The notes beneath the pieces were generated by a model. That model made no database searches, was not told the origin of the DNA, and saw nothing but the letters and a program-made list of their open reading frames with translations. Made by a program: the position numbers and the translations under genes. This document shows positions 36,158-46,501 of a stretch of DNA of 64,000 nt, piece by piece. Source of the DNA: Medicago truncatula (lineage: Eukaryota > Streptophyta > Magnoliopsida > Fabales > Fabaceae); NCBI RefSeq assembly GCF_003473485.1, contig NC_053045.1, forward strand, positions 41,830,494 through 41,894,493. The letters are read 5' to 3'. Within the stretch, counting starts at the first letter, position 1. The number at the start of each line of letters is the position of its first letter.

Positions 36158-38785
36158 ATGTTTACTTTCACGACTTTGTCATCTGTGTCGAAAACTATAC
36201 CAACCTCTTCACCTTATCACACTCATAAAACCACTTCAAATTACACAAAAAAATCTCATAACCGCTTCATCTTCTTCAAACAACCTCGTAGAACATGTCT
36301 TCTACATTCCACTGTCTGTGTCTCTCCATCTTTCACCAACACCACTCACAGCGTAACCCAAAACCAAAATGCAAAAATTAACAAATTCTGCGAAATGGGT
36401 GATCTTAGAAATGCTATTGAATTACTCACAAAGTCAAAAAGCTATGAACTTGGGTTGAATAGTTACTGTTCCGTTTTGCAGCTTTGTGCTGAGAAGAAAT
36501 CTTTGGAAGATGGAAAAAGGGTTCATTCTGTTATTATTTCTAATGGAATTTCAATTGACGAGGCTTTAGGAGCTAAACTAGTGTTTATGTATGTGAATTG
36601 CGGTGATTTGGTTCAAGGGAGAAAAATATTTGATAAGATTATGAATGATAAGGTTTTTCTTTGGAATCTTTTGATGTCTGAATATGCAAAGATTGGTAAT
36701 TTTAGAGAAAGTGTGAGTCTTTTTAAGAAAATGCAGAAGTTGGGAGTTGTAGGGAATTGTTATACATTTACCTGTGTGTTGAAGTGTTTTGCTGCATTGG
36801 GAAAAGTAAAGGAGTGTAAAAGGGTTCATGGGTATGTTTTGAAATTAGGATTTGGGTCTAATACTGCTGTTGTTAACTCTTTGATTGCTGCTTATTTCAA
36901 ATTTGGTGGAGTTGAGAGTGCACATAATCTGTTTGATGAATTGAGTGAACCAGATGTTGTTTCGTGGAATTCTATGATAAATGGTTGTGTTGTGAATGGC
37001 TTTTCTGGAAATGGACTTGAAATTTTCATTCAGATGCTGATTTTGGGGGTTGAGGTGGATTTGACCACTTTGGTTAGTGTTCTTGTGGCTTGTGCAAATA
37101 TTGGGAATCTTTCACTTGGTAGAGCTCTTCATGGTTTTGGAGTGAAAGCTTGTTTTAGTGAGGAAGTTGTGTTTAGCAATACTTTACTAGACATGTATTC
37201 AAAATGTGGTAATTTAAATGGCGCAACTGAAGTTTTTGTGAAGATGGGTGACACAACTATTGTTTCTTGGACTTCAACCATTGCTGCTTATGTACGAGAA
37301 GGTCTATACAGTGATGCTATTGGATTATTCGATGAAATGCAAAGCAAGGGTGTTAGGCCAGATATTTATACTGTCACAAGCATTGTTCATGCTTGTGCTT
37401 GTAGCAGCTCTTTGGATAAAGGAAGGGATGTACACAGTTACGTTATAAAGAATGGCATGGGGTCGAATTTGCCTGTCACTAACGCTCTCATCAACATGTA
37501 TGCAAAATGTGGAAGCGTGGAAGAAGCTCGTTTAGTTTTCTCTAAAATTCCAGTTAAGGACATTGTCTCATGGAATACAATGATCGGAGGTTATTCACAA
37601 AATTCACTTCCCAATGAAGCTCTAGAACTTTTTTTGGACATGCAAAAACAATTTAAGCCAGATGACATTACAATGGCTTGTGTACTTCCAGCTTGTGCAG
37701 GATTAGCAGCTCTAGACAAAGGCAGAGAGATCCATGGTCACATATTAAGAAGAGGGTACTTTTCAGATTTGCATGTAGCATGTGCACTTGTTGATATGTA
37801 TGCCAAATGTGGGCTACTTGTTCTAGCACAACTACTTTTCGATATGATTCCTAAAAAGGATTTGATTTCATGGACTGTTATGATAGCTGGATATGGCATG
37901 CATGGATTTGGAAACGAGGCAATTTCCACTTTCAATGAGATGAGGATTGCAGGTATCGAGCCCGACGAGTCCTCCTTTTCCGTGATACTTAATGCTTGCA
38001 GTCATTCTGGATTACTTAATGAGGGTTGGAAATTCTTTAACTCCATGAGAAATGAATGCGGCGTCGAACCAAAGTTAGAACACTATGCCTGCGTGGTGGA
38101 TCTCCTTGCCCGGATGGGAAATCTATCAAAGGCTTACAAGTTCATCGAGTCGATGCCAATTAAACCAGATACTACAATTTGGGGTGTCTTGCTTTCTGGG
38201 TGTAGGATCCATCATGACGTGAAGCTTGCAGAAAAAGTGGCGGAACATATTTTTGAGCTAGAGCCAGACAACACAAGGTATTATGTTGTTCTAGCTAATG
38301 TATATGCAGAAGCAGAAAAATGGGAAGAAGTGAAAAAGTTGCGAAAAAGGATGCAAAAAAGGGGATTTAAACAGAATCCAGGTTGTAGTTGGATCGAAGT
38401 CGGAGGAAAGTTTAATATCTTTGTCGCTGGGAACAGTAAGCACCCTCAAGCGAAAAGGATAGACGTGTTGCTGAGAAAATTGACAATGCAAATGCAGAAT
38501 GAAGATTACTTTAGTATGTTCAGGTATGTATTGATTAATGAAGATGATATGGAGAAGGAAATGATTCAATGTGGACACAGTGAAAAGTCAGCAATGGCGT
38601 TCGGTATATTAAATTTACCGCCTGGGAGGACTGTTAGGGTATCGAAGAATCAAAGAGTATGTGGGGACTGTCATGAGATGGGGAAGTTCATGTCCAAGAC
38701 AACAAAGAGGGAAATTGTATTGAGAGATTCAAACCGGTTTCACCATTTCAAGGATGGTTTGTGTTCTTGCAGAGGTTTCTGGTAA
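36158..38785 (+). CDS. DOT4: Pentatricopeptide repeat protein, PLS-DYW class, DOT4-like, 875 aa
   Basis: Single exon from the ATG at 36158, followed by a plastid-type N-terminus (Ser/Thr/basic rich). From residue about 75 there are consecutive PPR motifs with the plant PLS pattern (repeated VF..M....VVSWN.MI.GY and NALI.MYAKCG). Next come E/E+ motifs (IKPDTTIWGVLLSGCRIHHD, NTRYYVVLANVYAEAEKWEE) and a DYW deaminase-like domain with the zinc ligands HSEKSAMA and CGDCHEMGKF. The end is RGFW rather than DYW. Order, length (about 870 aa) and the RGFW end match Arabidopsis DOT4/At4g18750, a plastid C-to-U RNA editing factor affecting leaf vein patterning. The open frame continues upstream through the truncated YCED exon to 35834, giving a potential 983-codon chimera. 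The conserved start is 36158. Its native promoter seems to have been displaced (see findings). Confidence 0.93.
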   Translation: MFTFTTLSSVSKTIPTSSPYHTHKTTSNYTKKSHNRFIFFKQPRRTCLLHSTVCVSPSFTNTTHSVTQNQNAKINKFCEMGDLRNAIELLTKSKSYELGLNSYCSVLQLCAEKKSLEDGKRVHSVIISNGISIDEALGAKLVFMYVNCGDLVQGRKIFDKIMNDKVFLWNLLMSEYAKIGNFRESVSLFKKMQKLGVVGNCYTFTCVLKCFAALGKVKECKRVHGYVLKLGFGSNTAVVNSLIAAYFKFGGVESAHNLFDELSEPDVVSWNSMINGCVVNGFSGNGLEIFIQMLILGVEVDLTTLVSVLVACANIGNLSLGRALHGFGVKACFSEEVVFSNTLLDMYSKCGNLNGATEVFVKMGDTTIVSWTSTIAAYVREGLYSDAIGLFDEMQSKGVRPDIYTVTSIVHACACSSSLDKGRDVHSYVIKNGMGSNLPVTNALINMYAKCGSVEEARLVFSKIPVKDIVSWNTMIGGYSQNSLPNEALELFLDMQKQFKPDDITMACVLPACAGLAALDKGREIHGHILRRGYFSDLHVACALVDMYAKCGLLVLAQLLFDMIPKKDLISWTVMIAGYGMHGFGNEAISTFNEMRIAGIEPDESSFSVILNACSHSGLLNEGWKFFNSMRNECGVEPKLEHYACVVDLLARMGNLSKAYKFIESMPIKPDTTIWGVLLSGCRIHHDVKLAEKVAEHIFELEPDNTRYYVVLANVYAEAEKWEEVKKLRKRMQKRGFKQNPGCSWIEVGGKFNIFVAGNSKHPQAKRIDVLLRKLTMQMQNEDYFSMFRYVLINEDDMEKEMIQCGHSEKSAMAFGILNLPPGRTVRVSKNQRVCGDCHEMGKFMSKTTKREIVLRDSNRFHHFKDGLCSCRGFW

Positions 38786-39352
38786 ATCATTAGAAAAAAT
38801 CAATAGTGTGGAAGTCTTCCATTATCAATTTATTCTCCTATTCTAGGATAGTACATACTTTCCAATCACATTTTTCTTACTGGTGTAAGATGCCTTGTAG
38901 ATTAGTATATATAGACTTTCGACTATGCAAATCGACCATATGATTATGCAATTCAATCTCAATTCAATGATACAGATGCGTTTATTGCCGCAATGGCGGG
39001 TTTTGACGAATCCAGAGAATCTGCATCCAGTATCGGTTGCTTTTTGGATTCCAAATTCCATTTCTGTCAATGCTTGCCACTCATAATGAGAATGGACTCG
39101 TAAATGCTATTTAAAATATAAATTGAGGAATTCAGTGCTGCATGCAGAAATTTTTTTATTTATGATTTTGTAACAATATTTGAAGATTTTGGCTCAAATT
39201 ATGAAATGGGTCGTTGAGATTTATGGATTTTTTAACTTTCATTTGATCACATTGTTCATCCCATGTAAATTAGAAATAAAAAGTTTAGTTTTTTATTTAT
39301 AGGAATTTCATTTCAGGTTTGGAATTGAGTGGAAGGAATTGGTACTTGAGTT
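38786..39352. other. Gap between DOT4-like and RING-CH genes
   Basis: DOT4 3' UTR, then the promoter and 5' UTR of the RING-CH gene. A possible 5' UTR splice acceptor (TTTATAG or TTTCAG) lies just before 39317. Nothing else seen. Confidence 0.4.
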
Positions 39353-41581
39353 ATGGATCAGGGAACAAGTAAAGGTAGTGGTGAAATGTTGGATCATGTT
39401 GATAAAGGGGTTGATAAGAATTTGATTAATTTGGTTGAAGGCGTTGCAACTGATGCAGGAGCTGGACATAGTTTGGGTGTCAGGGTTAGTATATGCAGTG
39501 AAGATCGGAATTCAGAAGAGACGTGCAATGATCTTGTATTGAATGAGGAGTTAGAGGAGAAAGCTTTAGAAGTTAGGAGTCAGAACATTGGTGGTGATCC
39601 TGAAAAAATCGACAATGAATTGCATAGTGTTGATCAAGGGACTAGTTATAATTCGCTTAATCGGGAAACACTAGAGACCTGTATTGTAATAGATTCTTCT
39701 GCTCAAGTTGAACGTGTCACTGTCAATGGAGATAATAGAAAATTGGAAGCTAAAACTAATGAATCAGGGCTGCGCAAGTTATCAATAAAAGCACCAAAAG
39801 GGGTGTCTGAGACCGATAAAAATTCATGTGTGATTGATATGAACTGTGGCACATGTGAAGGTTTTGGTGAAAATTTGGATGACGAAATGATTTGTAGGAT
39901 TTGCCATCTGGCCTCTGGGCAACCGTTAGAAGCAACTGCTGTTGGCACTCCAAATATTGCTGATAAAAGTACAGGTTTGATTATGCTTGGTTGTGCATGT
40001 AAAGATGAGCTAGGAATCGCACACAGCCATTGCGCTGAGGCATGGTTCAAGATTAAAGGAAACAGGTAACTTTTTCTTTTGTTAATGTCTGTTCATTACT
40101 AATTCTTAGAATAATGTTTATTTATTTATGTGTGCATTTGAGTTCTGCAATAATGCTTACAATGTTGACATTGTGTATTTTGAACAATGCTATAGGGACT
40201 AAACAGACCTTTAAGTTCTCGTTACTTAATAATCCAACTAGGAATGATATCTAGAAAGAAAATAAACCTATTAGCATTGCATTATTTTTTTTATGTATAA
40301 TCTCTATATGGTTTCAAAATGAGCGTCTTTTATGGTTTTTGTACACATATTAAGAAATGCAATATAGTTGTCTAAAGATATAATCCTTTTACTAAACTAC
40401 CCTTAATAACTATTGGTGTGTTTCCCATAAAAGTAGAACATATTAATTTGAAAATAGTGTACACACCATTAATTAGAGGGCATAATTGTAAAAGTTTGCA
40501 TTGAAAAGTGAACATGACATTCATTTTGATAAAGAGACGCTCGTTTTGAAACGGAGGGAGTAGATTTTATCTTTTCTTCTTTGTACAATGACTTGCCTTG
40601 TGAAATCTTCAGTTTAGCAGCATCCTTATAAATGTAGCATTAGAATGAGAACAAAACAGTTGGATTCCCAGAAACTAACATTTCCCCCTCCCCTCTAACA
40701 ATGTACTAACTGTTAGCGGCCAACACTCGGTGGGATTTAGTCCCACATCGGGTAGATAGGATACTTGAGAAGAGTTTATAAAGAGGAGGCACTCCTCACT
40801 GTATAAGCCGGTTTTGTAAGGATGAGTTAGGCCTCGATATTTGTTACATGGTATCAGAGCCTATCGGGTCCATCGTTGGGCTTTTTGCATCATGCACTCC
40901 TCACCATACAAGCCGGTTTTAAAAATTGTAATTTCTAAATTGCAGTTGTATTAGTAGTTGGTTGATGTATGTGGCTCGTTGTTGTTTTGTTTCATTTTTT
41001 GCACCCTGACTTTCTGAATATCTATTGGTAATGGACTTAATGAACCATTGGTGTTCCTTATGAGATGGATGAATTTGGTTTAGATATAAGCATGATTAGC
41101 AATTGAATTATGTTGTTTGTGGACTGCTGTTAAATGACATCCAAATGATGATATGGATTCTTGTTTGGTATCTAACATATGGTTGCATGTGTTTTTCATG
41201 TTGACGTGTTCGTGGTTGATAAAAAAAAGCATTATTCTTATCTCCATGATTCTTTGAATCTTCTATTTCTCTGATCATGTGATAAATATGCTTATGCTAT
41301 ATTTTTGGCTGAATAAACCTGAGGTTCCTTAGTTGTGTTAGTATCTTTTCTGATCATACAGGTTGTGCGAAATATGTGGCGAGACTGCCAAAAACGTGTC
41401 CGATGTTACTGCTAATGCATTCATGGAAGAATGGTGTGAAAGTGGATTCACTGACAATGATAGTACGTCACCCCGTAGGTTGGTTGGATGCTGGCGCGGG
41501 CAGCCATTCTGCAACTTCTTGATGGTGTGTCTGGTAATAGCTTTTGTTCTGCCATGGTTCTTTCATGTGAAGATGTTCTAG
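39353..41581 (+). CDS. RING-CH (RINGv) domain membrane protein, 2 exons, 310 aa
   Basis: Exons 39353-40065 and 41362-41581, GT-AG, joined within an Arg codon; 311 codons with stop. About 175 polar, poorly conserved residues precede a C4HC3 RING-CH finger: C181-x2-C184, C214-x-C216, H224-x2-C227 and C240-x2-C243, split by the intron after Arg238. A single hydrophobic segment (about 287-305, FLMVCLVIAFVLPWFF) ends the protein. RING-CH proteins are MARCH-type E3 ubiquitin ligases, usually in membranes. Only one membrane span is predicted here, compared with two in most animal MARCH proteins. Substrate unknown. The intron holds a Stowaway-like MITE and a TRIM remnant. Confidence 0.88.
40301..40561. 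mobile_element. Stowaway-type MITE in the RING-CH gene intron
   Basis: The right end reads GAGACGCTCGTTTTGAAACGGAGGGAGTA; the left end CTCTATATGGTTTCAAAATGAGCGTCTT is its imperfect complement. The CTCCCTCCG terminus is typical of Tc1/mariner-derived Stowaway elements. The left terminus has decayed. Confidence 0.65.
40711..40920 (+). mobile_element. TRIM-like retroelement remnant: 138-bp LTR plus primer-binding site
   Basis: 40711-40848 begins TGTTAGCGGCC and ends TGTTACA, so it has TG...CA ends. It is immediately followed by TGGTATCAGAGCC (40849-40861), the primer-binding site complementary to initiator Met-tRNA. About 30 bp later a piece of LTR sequence recurs (CACTCCTCAC.ATA.AAGCCGGTTTT at 40892-40920) and then breaks off. 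The short LTR and tiny interior fit a terminal-repeat retrotransposon in miniature, 3'-truncated. Confidence 0.75.
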
Positions 41582-42725
41582 CTATGGATTCAAAAACTAT
41601 CCTGCCTTGTCTATATGATGAATACATTATTGGTTCATGGTACATACTTTTATTTAAAGAGGTGGCATTGCTTAATTAACCATGTGCAAGAAAATTAACA
41701 GGCTTGGCAAGTTACGGCCAGATTGTTTCCTTATTGAAAAATTCTTTGGATTGGAGTGCTTACTGTGTTCTGAGTATAGATTGATACAATAGGATTACCT
41801 TTTCTCTTAGGGATAAGAGAAAAATAAGATATTTTGCTTGTGACACAGGTGTTGTATAGAAACGATGCATAATTTGGTGTAAAACAAGCAAACAGAGAGA
41901 ATCTTCAAGTTCTTTCTTTTCTCTTTTCAATTTTTTTTTGGTTGACTTGTCAGCTAAAGTTCAAGGAGAATCCAATGTCATATGGTTGTCATCAATGTTT
42001 ATATTTCCTTCTTTTTATTTTCAAAAATTGCAAATGTTTTAACCCACTCCTGCGTTAGGAAAGTTGGTCCTGTCAGCATTTCTCTGTGAGCTGAAGTTGC
42101 TCAAGATTGATTTAATTGAACTTACACTAAACTTTAACTACATATAGTAATGCGGATAACAATTAGAATACAAGGTTACACTTTGAAAAGAAAATAAATT
42201 GTTATTCGTCTTCAGCTAATTAATATTAATATATGTTTTTTTGGTAAAAAAAAAAAGAAAAGAAATTAATATTGATGTCTTTTTTTGAAGAAGAAGAAGA
42301 AGAAGAAAAATTAATATTAATGTCTTGAATCCACATAAGTTGGTTTGGTCTTGCAGGCTTGAGAGATCTTGAAGTGTGCTCATTTTAAGGTGGTCATTTG
42401 GATATTGAGTTTTTTTTTTTTTTTTTTTTAAATTATGTCTTGACTTTTTTTTTTGGTGAATAAAAAAAATGTGGTCATTTATGTAAAAAAAATAAAGTAC
42501 AAGTCACTCACAATTAAAGTACACTTCAGCCGTATTTTATTTAATTGAACAATAATAACCATCCAGTGTAGCGCAACTAGTTGATGTGTTGCGTGAGTGT
42601 GAGTGGGGTTATACGAGTGACTTTGTGTTTGATGACTTTGTCTTTATCTCTCTCTCCTAACCAATAATTCTCTCTCATCAAAATGATTTATTTTAATCAT
42701 TCATTTATTACTCTCTCATCTAAAA
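41582..42725. other. Downstream of the RING-CH gene, no gene seen
   Basis: 3' UTR then AT-rich DNA with a GAA microsatellite (about 42288-42306) and a T-rich run at 42411-42430. No coding sequence. Confidence 0.35.
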
Positions 42726-42885
42726 CACTACTAAAAAAACAAAAATTAGTGAGGGAAATTTAGTGAGGAAAAACATGAAATCCCTCTCTAATTCCGTCAC
42801 TAAATTTTGCGACCAAAAAATTTATGAGGAATTTTATGTTTTCCGTCACAAATTTCCCTCCCTAATTTTGCTTTTCCTAGTAGTG
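42726..42885. mobile_element. Mini-CACTA element, 160 bp
   Basis: Starts CACTACTAAAAAAAC and ends GTTTTCCTAGTAGTG-like (complement CACTACTAGGAAAA), the CACTA signature, with a 3-bp duplication AAA on both sides (42723-42725, 42886-42888). Subterminal GTGAGGGAAATT and its complement are repeated inside. Non-autonomous. Confidence 0.8.
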
Positions 42886-42924
42886 AAATACAACGAAGTC
42901 ACCAAATGTCAAAGTCGCTCAGGT

Positions 42925-43100
42925 ATATGTACAACCCTTTTTAGACAACTATTGGGACAACCTTGCTATTCTTTCATTTCATTGGTTAAAAACAATAGAG
43001 AGATAAAAAGGAAGAGAGAGAATAAAAATATAATGTGAGTATGGGAGAGAAAGTTATCAAAAGTTGTACCAAAATGGTTATACAAATATCATTTCTCACA
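42925..43100. mobile_element. MITE-like repeat, copy 2
   Basis: Matches 27906-28080: ACAATAGAGAGATAAA, ATAATGTGAGTATGGGAGAG, AAAGTTGTACC in the same order, with the outer ends forming an imperfect inverted repeat (TGTACAACCCTTTTT against CAAAATGGTTATACAAAT). Confidence 0.5.
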
Positions 43101-43149
43101 AAAATATCTCTTTATGTACAGTGGAGTGGAACACGATACGCGTACATGC

Positions 43150-43735
43150 AAAGAATTACCTTGAGTGATGTGGCATAACCTTCCGTTTACGTGTAGAGTT
43201 AACGGTTACGTCATGGAGTCTAACGGTTAAAGCAGAGAGTGTGATATTTGACCAATATTTGACAAGAGGAGTTTATAAAGTTTCGCAAAATTCATAGGTT
43301 TATTTTTTTTCTAAGATTGTAATTTTGGAGTGTGATTGATCCATGAAAAAGAGAGAAAATTTAATATATTTCTAACATCATATAATATATCATGTTCTAA
43401 TTTAATATAGAATATTAGAAAGAAAAGAAAAGAAAAAAACAAGATATTAAATTTTGAAAATCCTCTAAAAAAAATCTAAATCATGAAAATATTCTAAATT
43501 TCAAAAATCCTCTAAAAAAAATTAGTCTTATCTACTTGGCGTTTTGCAAGGATAGTCAAACACAATTGGATTACATTATCGTATAGGGCACCCATTCGAA
43601 AGGCAATTAACATTGTTGGCAAGTCTTCTACTGTTGTCATACACCTATCGTCTTCACAGAAAGAAAAACTAGTCTTTATTCATTAAGTTGAGAATTCTTC
43701 GATGTGTTACTTTCACGACTTGTTCAATTTTTTGC
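43150..43735 (+). repeat. Duplicate of pieces flanking the DOT4 locus
   Basis: 43150-43510 matches 31660-32050; 43637-43733 matches 36105-36183 (shared ACACCTATCGTC.TCACAGAA, then AGTTGAGAATTCTTC and TTACTTTCACGACT). The second match covers sequence just before and just after the DOT4 ATG. The two parts are about 130 bp apart here, but about 4.05 kb apart at the DOT4 locus, with the YCED-like pseudogene between. The copy carries no intact coding sequence. Confidence 0.75.
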
Positions 43736-44414
43736 TCTCCAATTTTTTCGTACACACATTGTTTCTCTCCAATTAGAGATCTACACATTTTGGATATAAG
43801 ATTTCTTTCTCCGCCTTGCATGATGTTCTAGAATATTTAAAGTGTGATGGAATGAGGTAATTGATTTTTTTTTTTTAAATTTAAATTCAATGTAATTCAA
43901 ATGCATTCCTTTCATTTCTAAATGTTTTTCTTTAGAATATAGTAATAAAAGACTTCATTGTCAAATTTGTTGAGCTACTTTTGTAAATTATAAAAAAAAA
44001 TGGGTCGAATTTGGACATTAAAAAATAAGGGCCAATTTGTAATTTTTAAAATTTATTGGGGCGGATTTGTAATCATTGCAAATTTGAGTGGCCAATAATT
44101 TTTTGGCAAATTTATAGCGATCAATTTGAAAATCTTAGAAAATTTGGGAACTAATAACTTGCAAAAAATTTAAATTTTTATGGAAGAAAATTGAAATTTC
44201 TACCTTTTAGATGTCATTTGAAATTCTCTAAATTTAATCTAAACAAGATACTTCATATTTTCATCATTTTAAAAATTCTTCTAATTATTCCATCCAAACA
44301 AGTGAATTTACCAAAAAGAATTTTATTTGCCTCAAAAAAATTCATTGCCTAAAAACATTCTCTCATCCAAACACATTGTTAGTTAGGAAAGTAGAGCATT
44401 TCTTGCATCATATC
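43736..44414. other. Intergenic, no gene seen
   Basis: AT-rich; 44000-44200 has loosely repeated phrases (AATTTGTAAT, AAAATTT) of retroelement-decay type. No coding sequence. Confidence 0.3.
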
Positions 44415-44772
44415 TAGGCATGGCAATTGGGTGGAGTGGGGACGGATTTTACCTTCCGCGTCCTCATACCCTACTCTCTCAAATAATTATCAGTTACTCT
44501 ACCCATACCCAACGGGGATGAGAAATCAAATCTCATCCTCGTCCTCGAGGGTTCAGGTATCCTTGACACATCCCCGTCCCCACAATGAATAATTTTTAAA
44601 TAAAAAAAGAAGTATTTTTCAGCCCAGAGCTCAATGTTGTAATGCATTACCCAACAAAGAGATGACGACGATTGATGGCTATGGTAAGAGAGAGACCGAG
44701 GGTGTGAGTTGTGGAAGGAAAAGAGACAGAACTTAGAGAGGTGATTGTGTGAGTAAAATGATTTAGGGTTTG

Positions 44773-44821
<49 letters not shown>

Positions 44822-45017
44822 GATAATAAATTAAATTTTTTACATTTGGGATGAGTTTGGGTATGAGTTTTGGGTAGGTACTTATATCCCTATTATCCGT
44901 CTCGTATCCGTGATTTGAAATCCGGGAAAACTCAACCCTAGTCCAAGATGAAAAACCCAAATTTTTTTCTTTGGTTCGTGCGGATACCCACAAGTATAAT
45001 CTTTGTTGTCATGTCTA
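44415..45017. mobile_element. hAT-type MITE, 603 bp, containing a (TA)21 microsatellite
   Basis: Left end TAGGCATGGCAATTGGG; right end complement TAGACATGACAACAAAG, the degenerate TAGGGATGGCAA terminus of plant hAT relatives. Flanking 8-bp sequences ATCATATC (44407-44414) and CTCATATC (45018-45025) agree at 7 of 8. 44777-44818 is an uninterrupted TA repeat of 42 bp. The minus-strand 76-codon frame translating it is not a gene. Confidence 0.75.
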
Positions 45018-45025
45018 CTCATATC

Positions 45026-46501
45026 CCTAAATGTGGGATATCATGTAGTAATTGCACAATTAATGAATATGAAGTTATTTTGGTTGATTGAGGTGAAAGA
45101 GTTGATGAACAGGTTGTTAAGGATGGCCTATAATTCGATTCTCACCTTTAACAAAATATCAACAAATGAATAATTAACATACTAACATTGTTTGTCTTTT
45201 CTAAAAAAAATAAAATTGTTTGTTTAAAAAAAGTTGCAAAAGGAAATGGTAGTAAAAAAATGACAAGATATGTTAAGGGGAATCTATAGGAGAAATGATA
45301 TATTTGGAAGAAAGCAAGAGAACCTATAGTTAGATGAGCCGATGAACTTAGGCTCCGATCATTTTTTTGAAGTTGCATGAGAATTTTTTATTTAAACGTG
45401 TTTTATGAAGCATTGTTACTTAGCCACAAACTTGCATTTTTTTTTTTAGGGGACAAAGTTTGCATTTTCTAAATCTAATTAAAAGACATATTTTCAGTGT
45501 AAAATAGTTTTATCTTGATGTTTACTTAAATTACATTATTTTGTCCCTCACAATTTGAATTTGTTTCTTAAATGATTGTGGCAGGTACATAAACTTTGAG
45601 GATCTATTTGGTGGATTGTATAGAATAAAGAGTTGATACAATATCTATATAGTTGTATATGGATAGAATATGATATATAGTGACATAAAAAACTTCTGAT
45701 ATCATGTGTTTATTGAAACTTAAGTAGCAGCTTTAGACATAAAACTGCCATCGAACTTCTCTCATTTCAGTAGGGATGATGGAACCATACTTAAAACATT
45801 TGTGGAGATTATTTCACTCAATCTGTAATGGTTTCATCTCATGTCAAAAGTTGCTACCATGACATTATATAAGATATCCTAAACCCAGACTTAGTGGCAA
45901 AGATTGCAAAGTGATATTTTATGTCGGCAATGTTGCATAATAATTGATAAATAAAAAATAGTTAACTGATAGCCTATAGACTATAGCCACAATGATCCAA
46001 ATAAAGAAGTTTGCTTTGATTATATCGATTATGAACAAGCCTAAATCATTCACTATCAAGTTTAATGATGTATACACTAAATACAACCATGTGAAATAAA
46101 ATGATTTTCTTGTAAACTGCTCCCAAATTTTGGTCGGAAGAAGCTAAATTTAAGATGTAGCAAGACATAACCAAGTTGAATCTTACTTAAGAATCCAAAA
46201 CAAATTAGGGGTCATTCTTAAATTTGAACAGTTACACTAAATCAAGAACTCATAATTTTGTACTAAGATTGATAAGGTATTCTCATTACTCATTAGTAGT
46301 TATTGATGGTTAATTTATTAATAAGCAGATGCTAAAGTCAAATTATTAATAATCTTGTAACTGCAAGTAGAATACTACTAGTAGAGTGTAGACCAAGAAA
46401 ACAGGTATTCCACAAATGCACGAGAGTTACATTACATTATTCATAATCATAAATTCATAATAGTAATTAGCATTTAGCAATGCATAACAGCATGCTTAAG
46501 G
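45026..46501. other. Intergenic and CXE-C 3' flank, no gene seen
   Basis: AT-rich. The stretch just before 46502 should hold the CXE-C 3' UTR. No repeats or RNA genes that I could support. Confidence 0.3.

Noticed and set aside
36096-38578. Several 65-95-codon frames overlapping DOT4
   Set aside because: Shadows of the long PPR reading frame.
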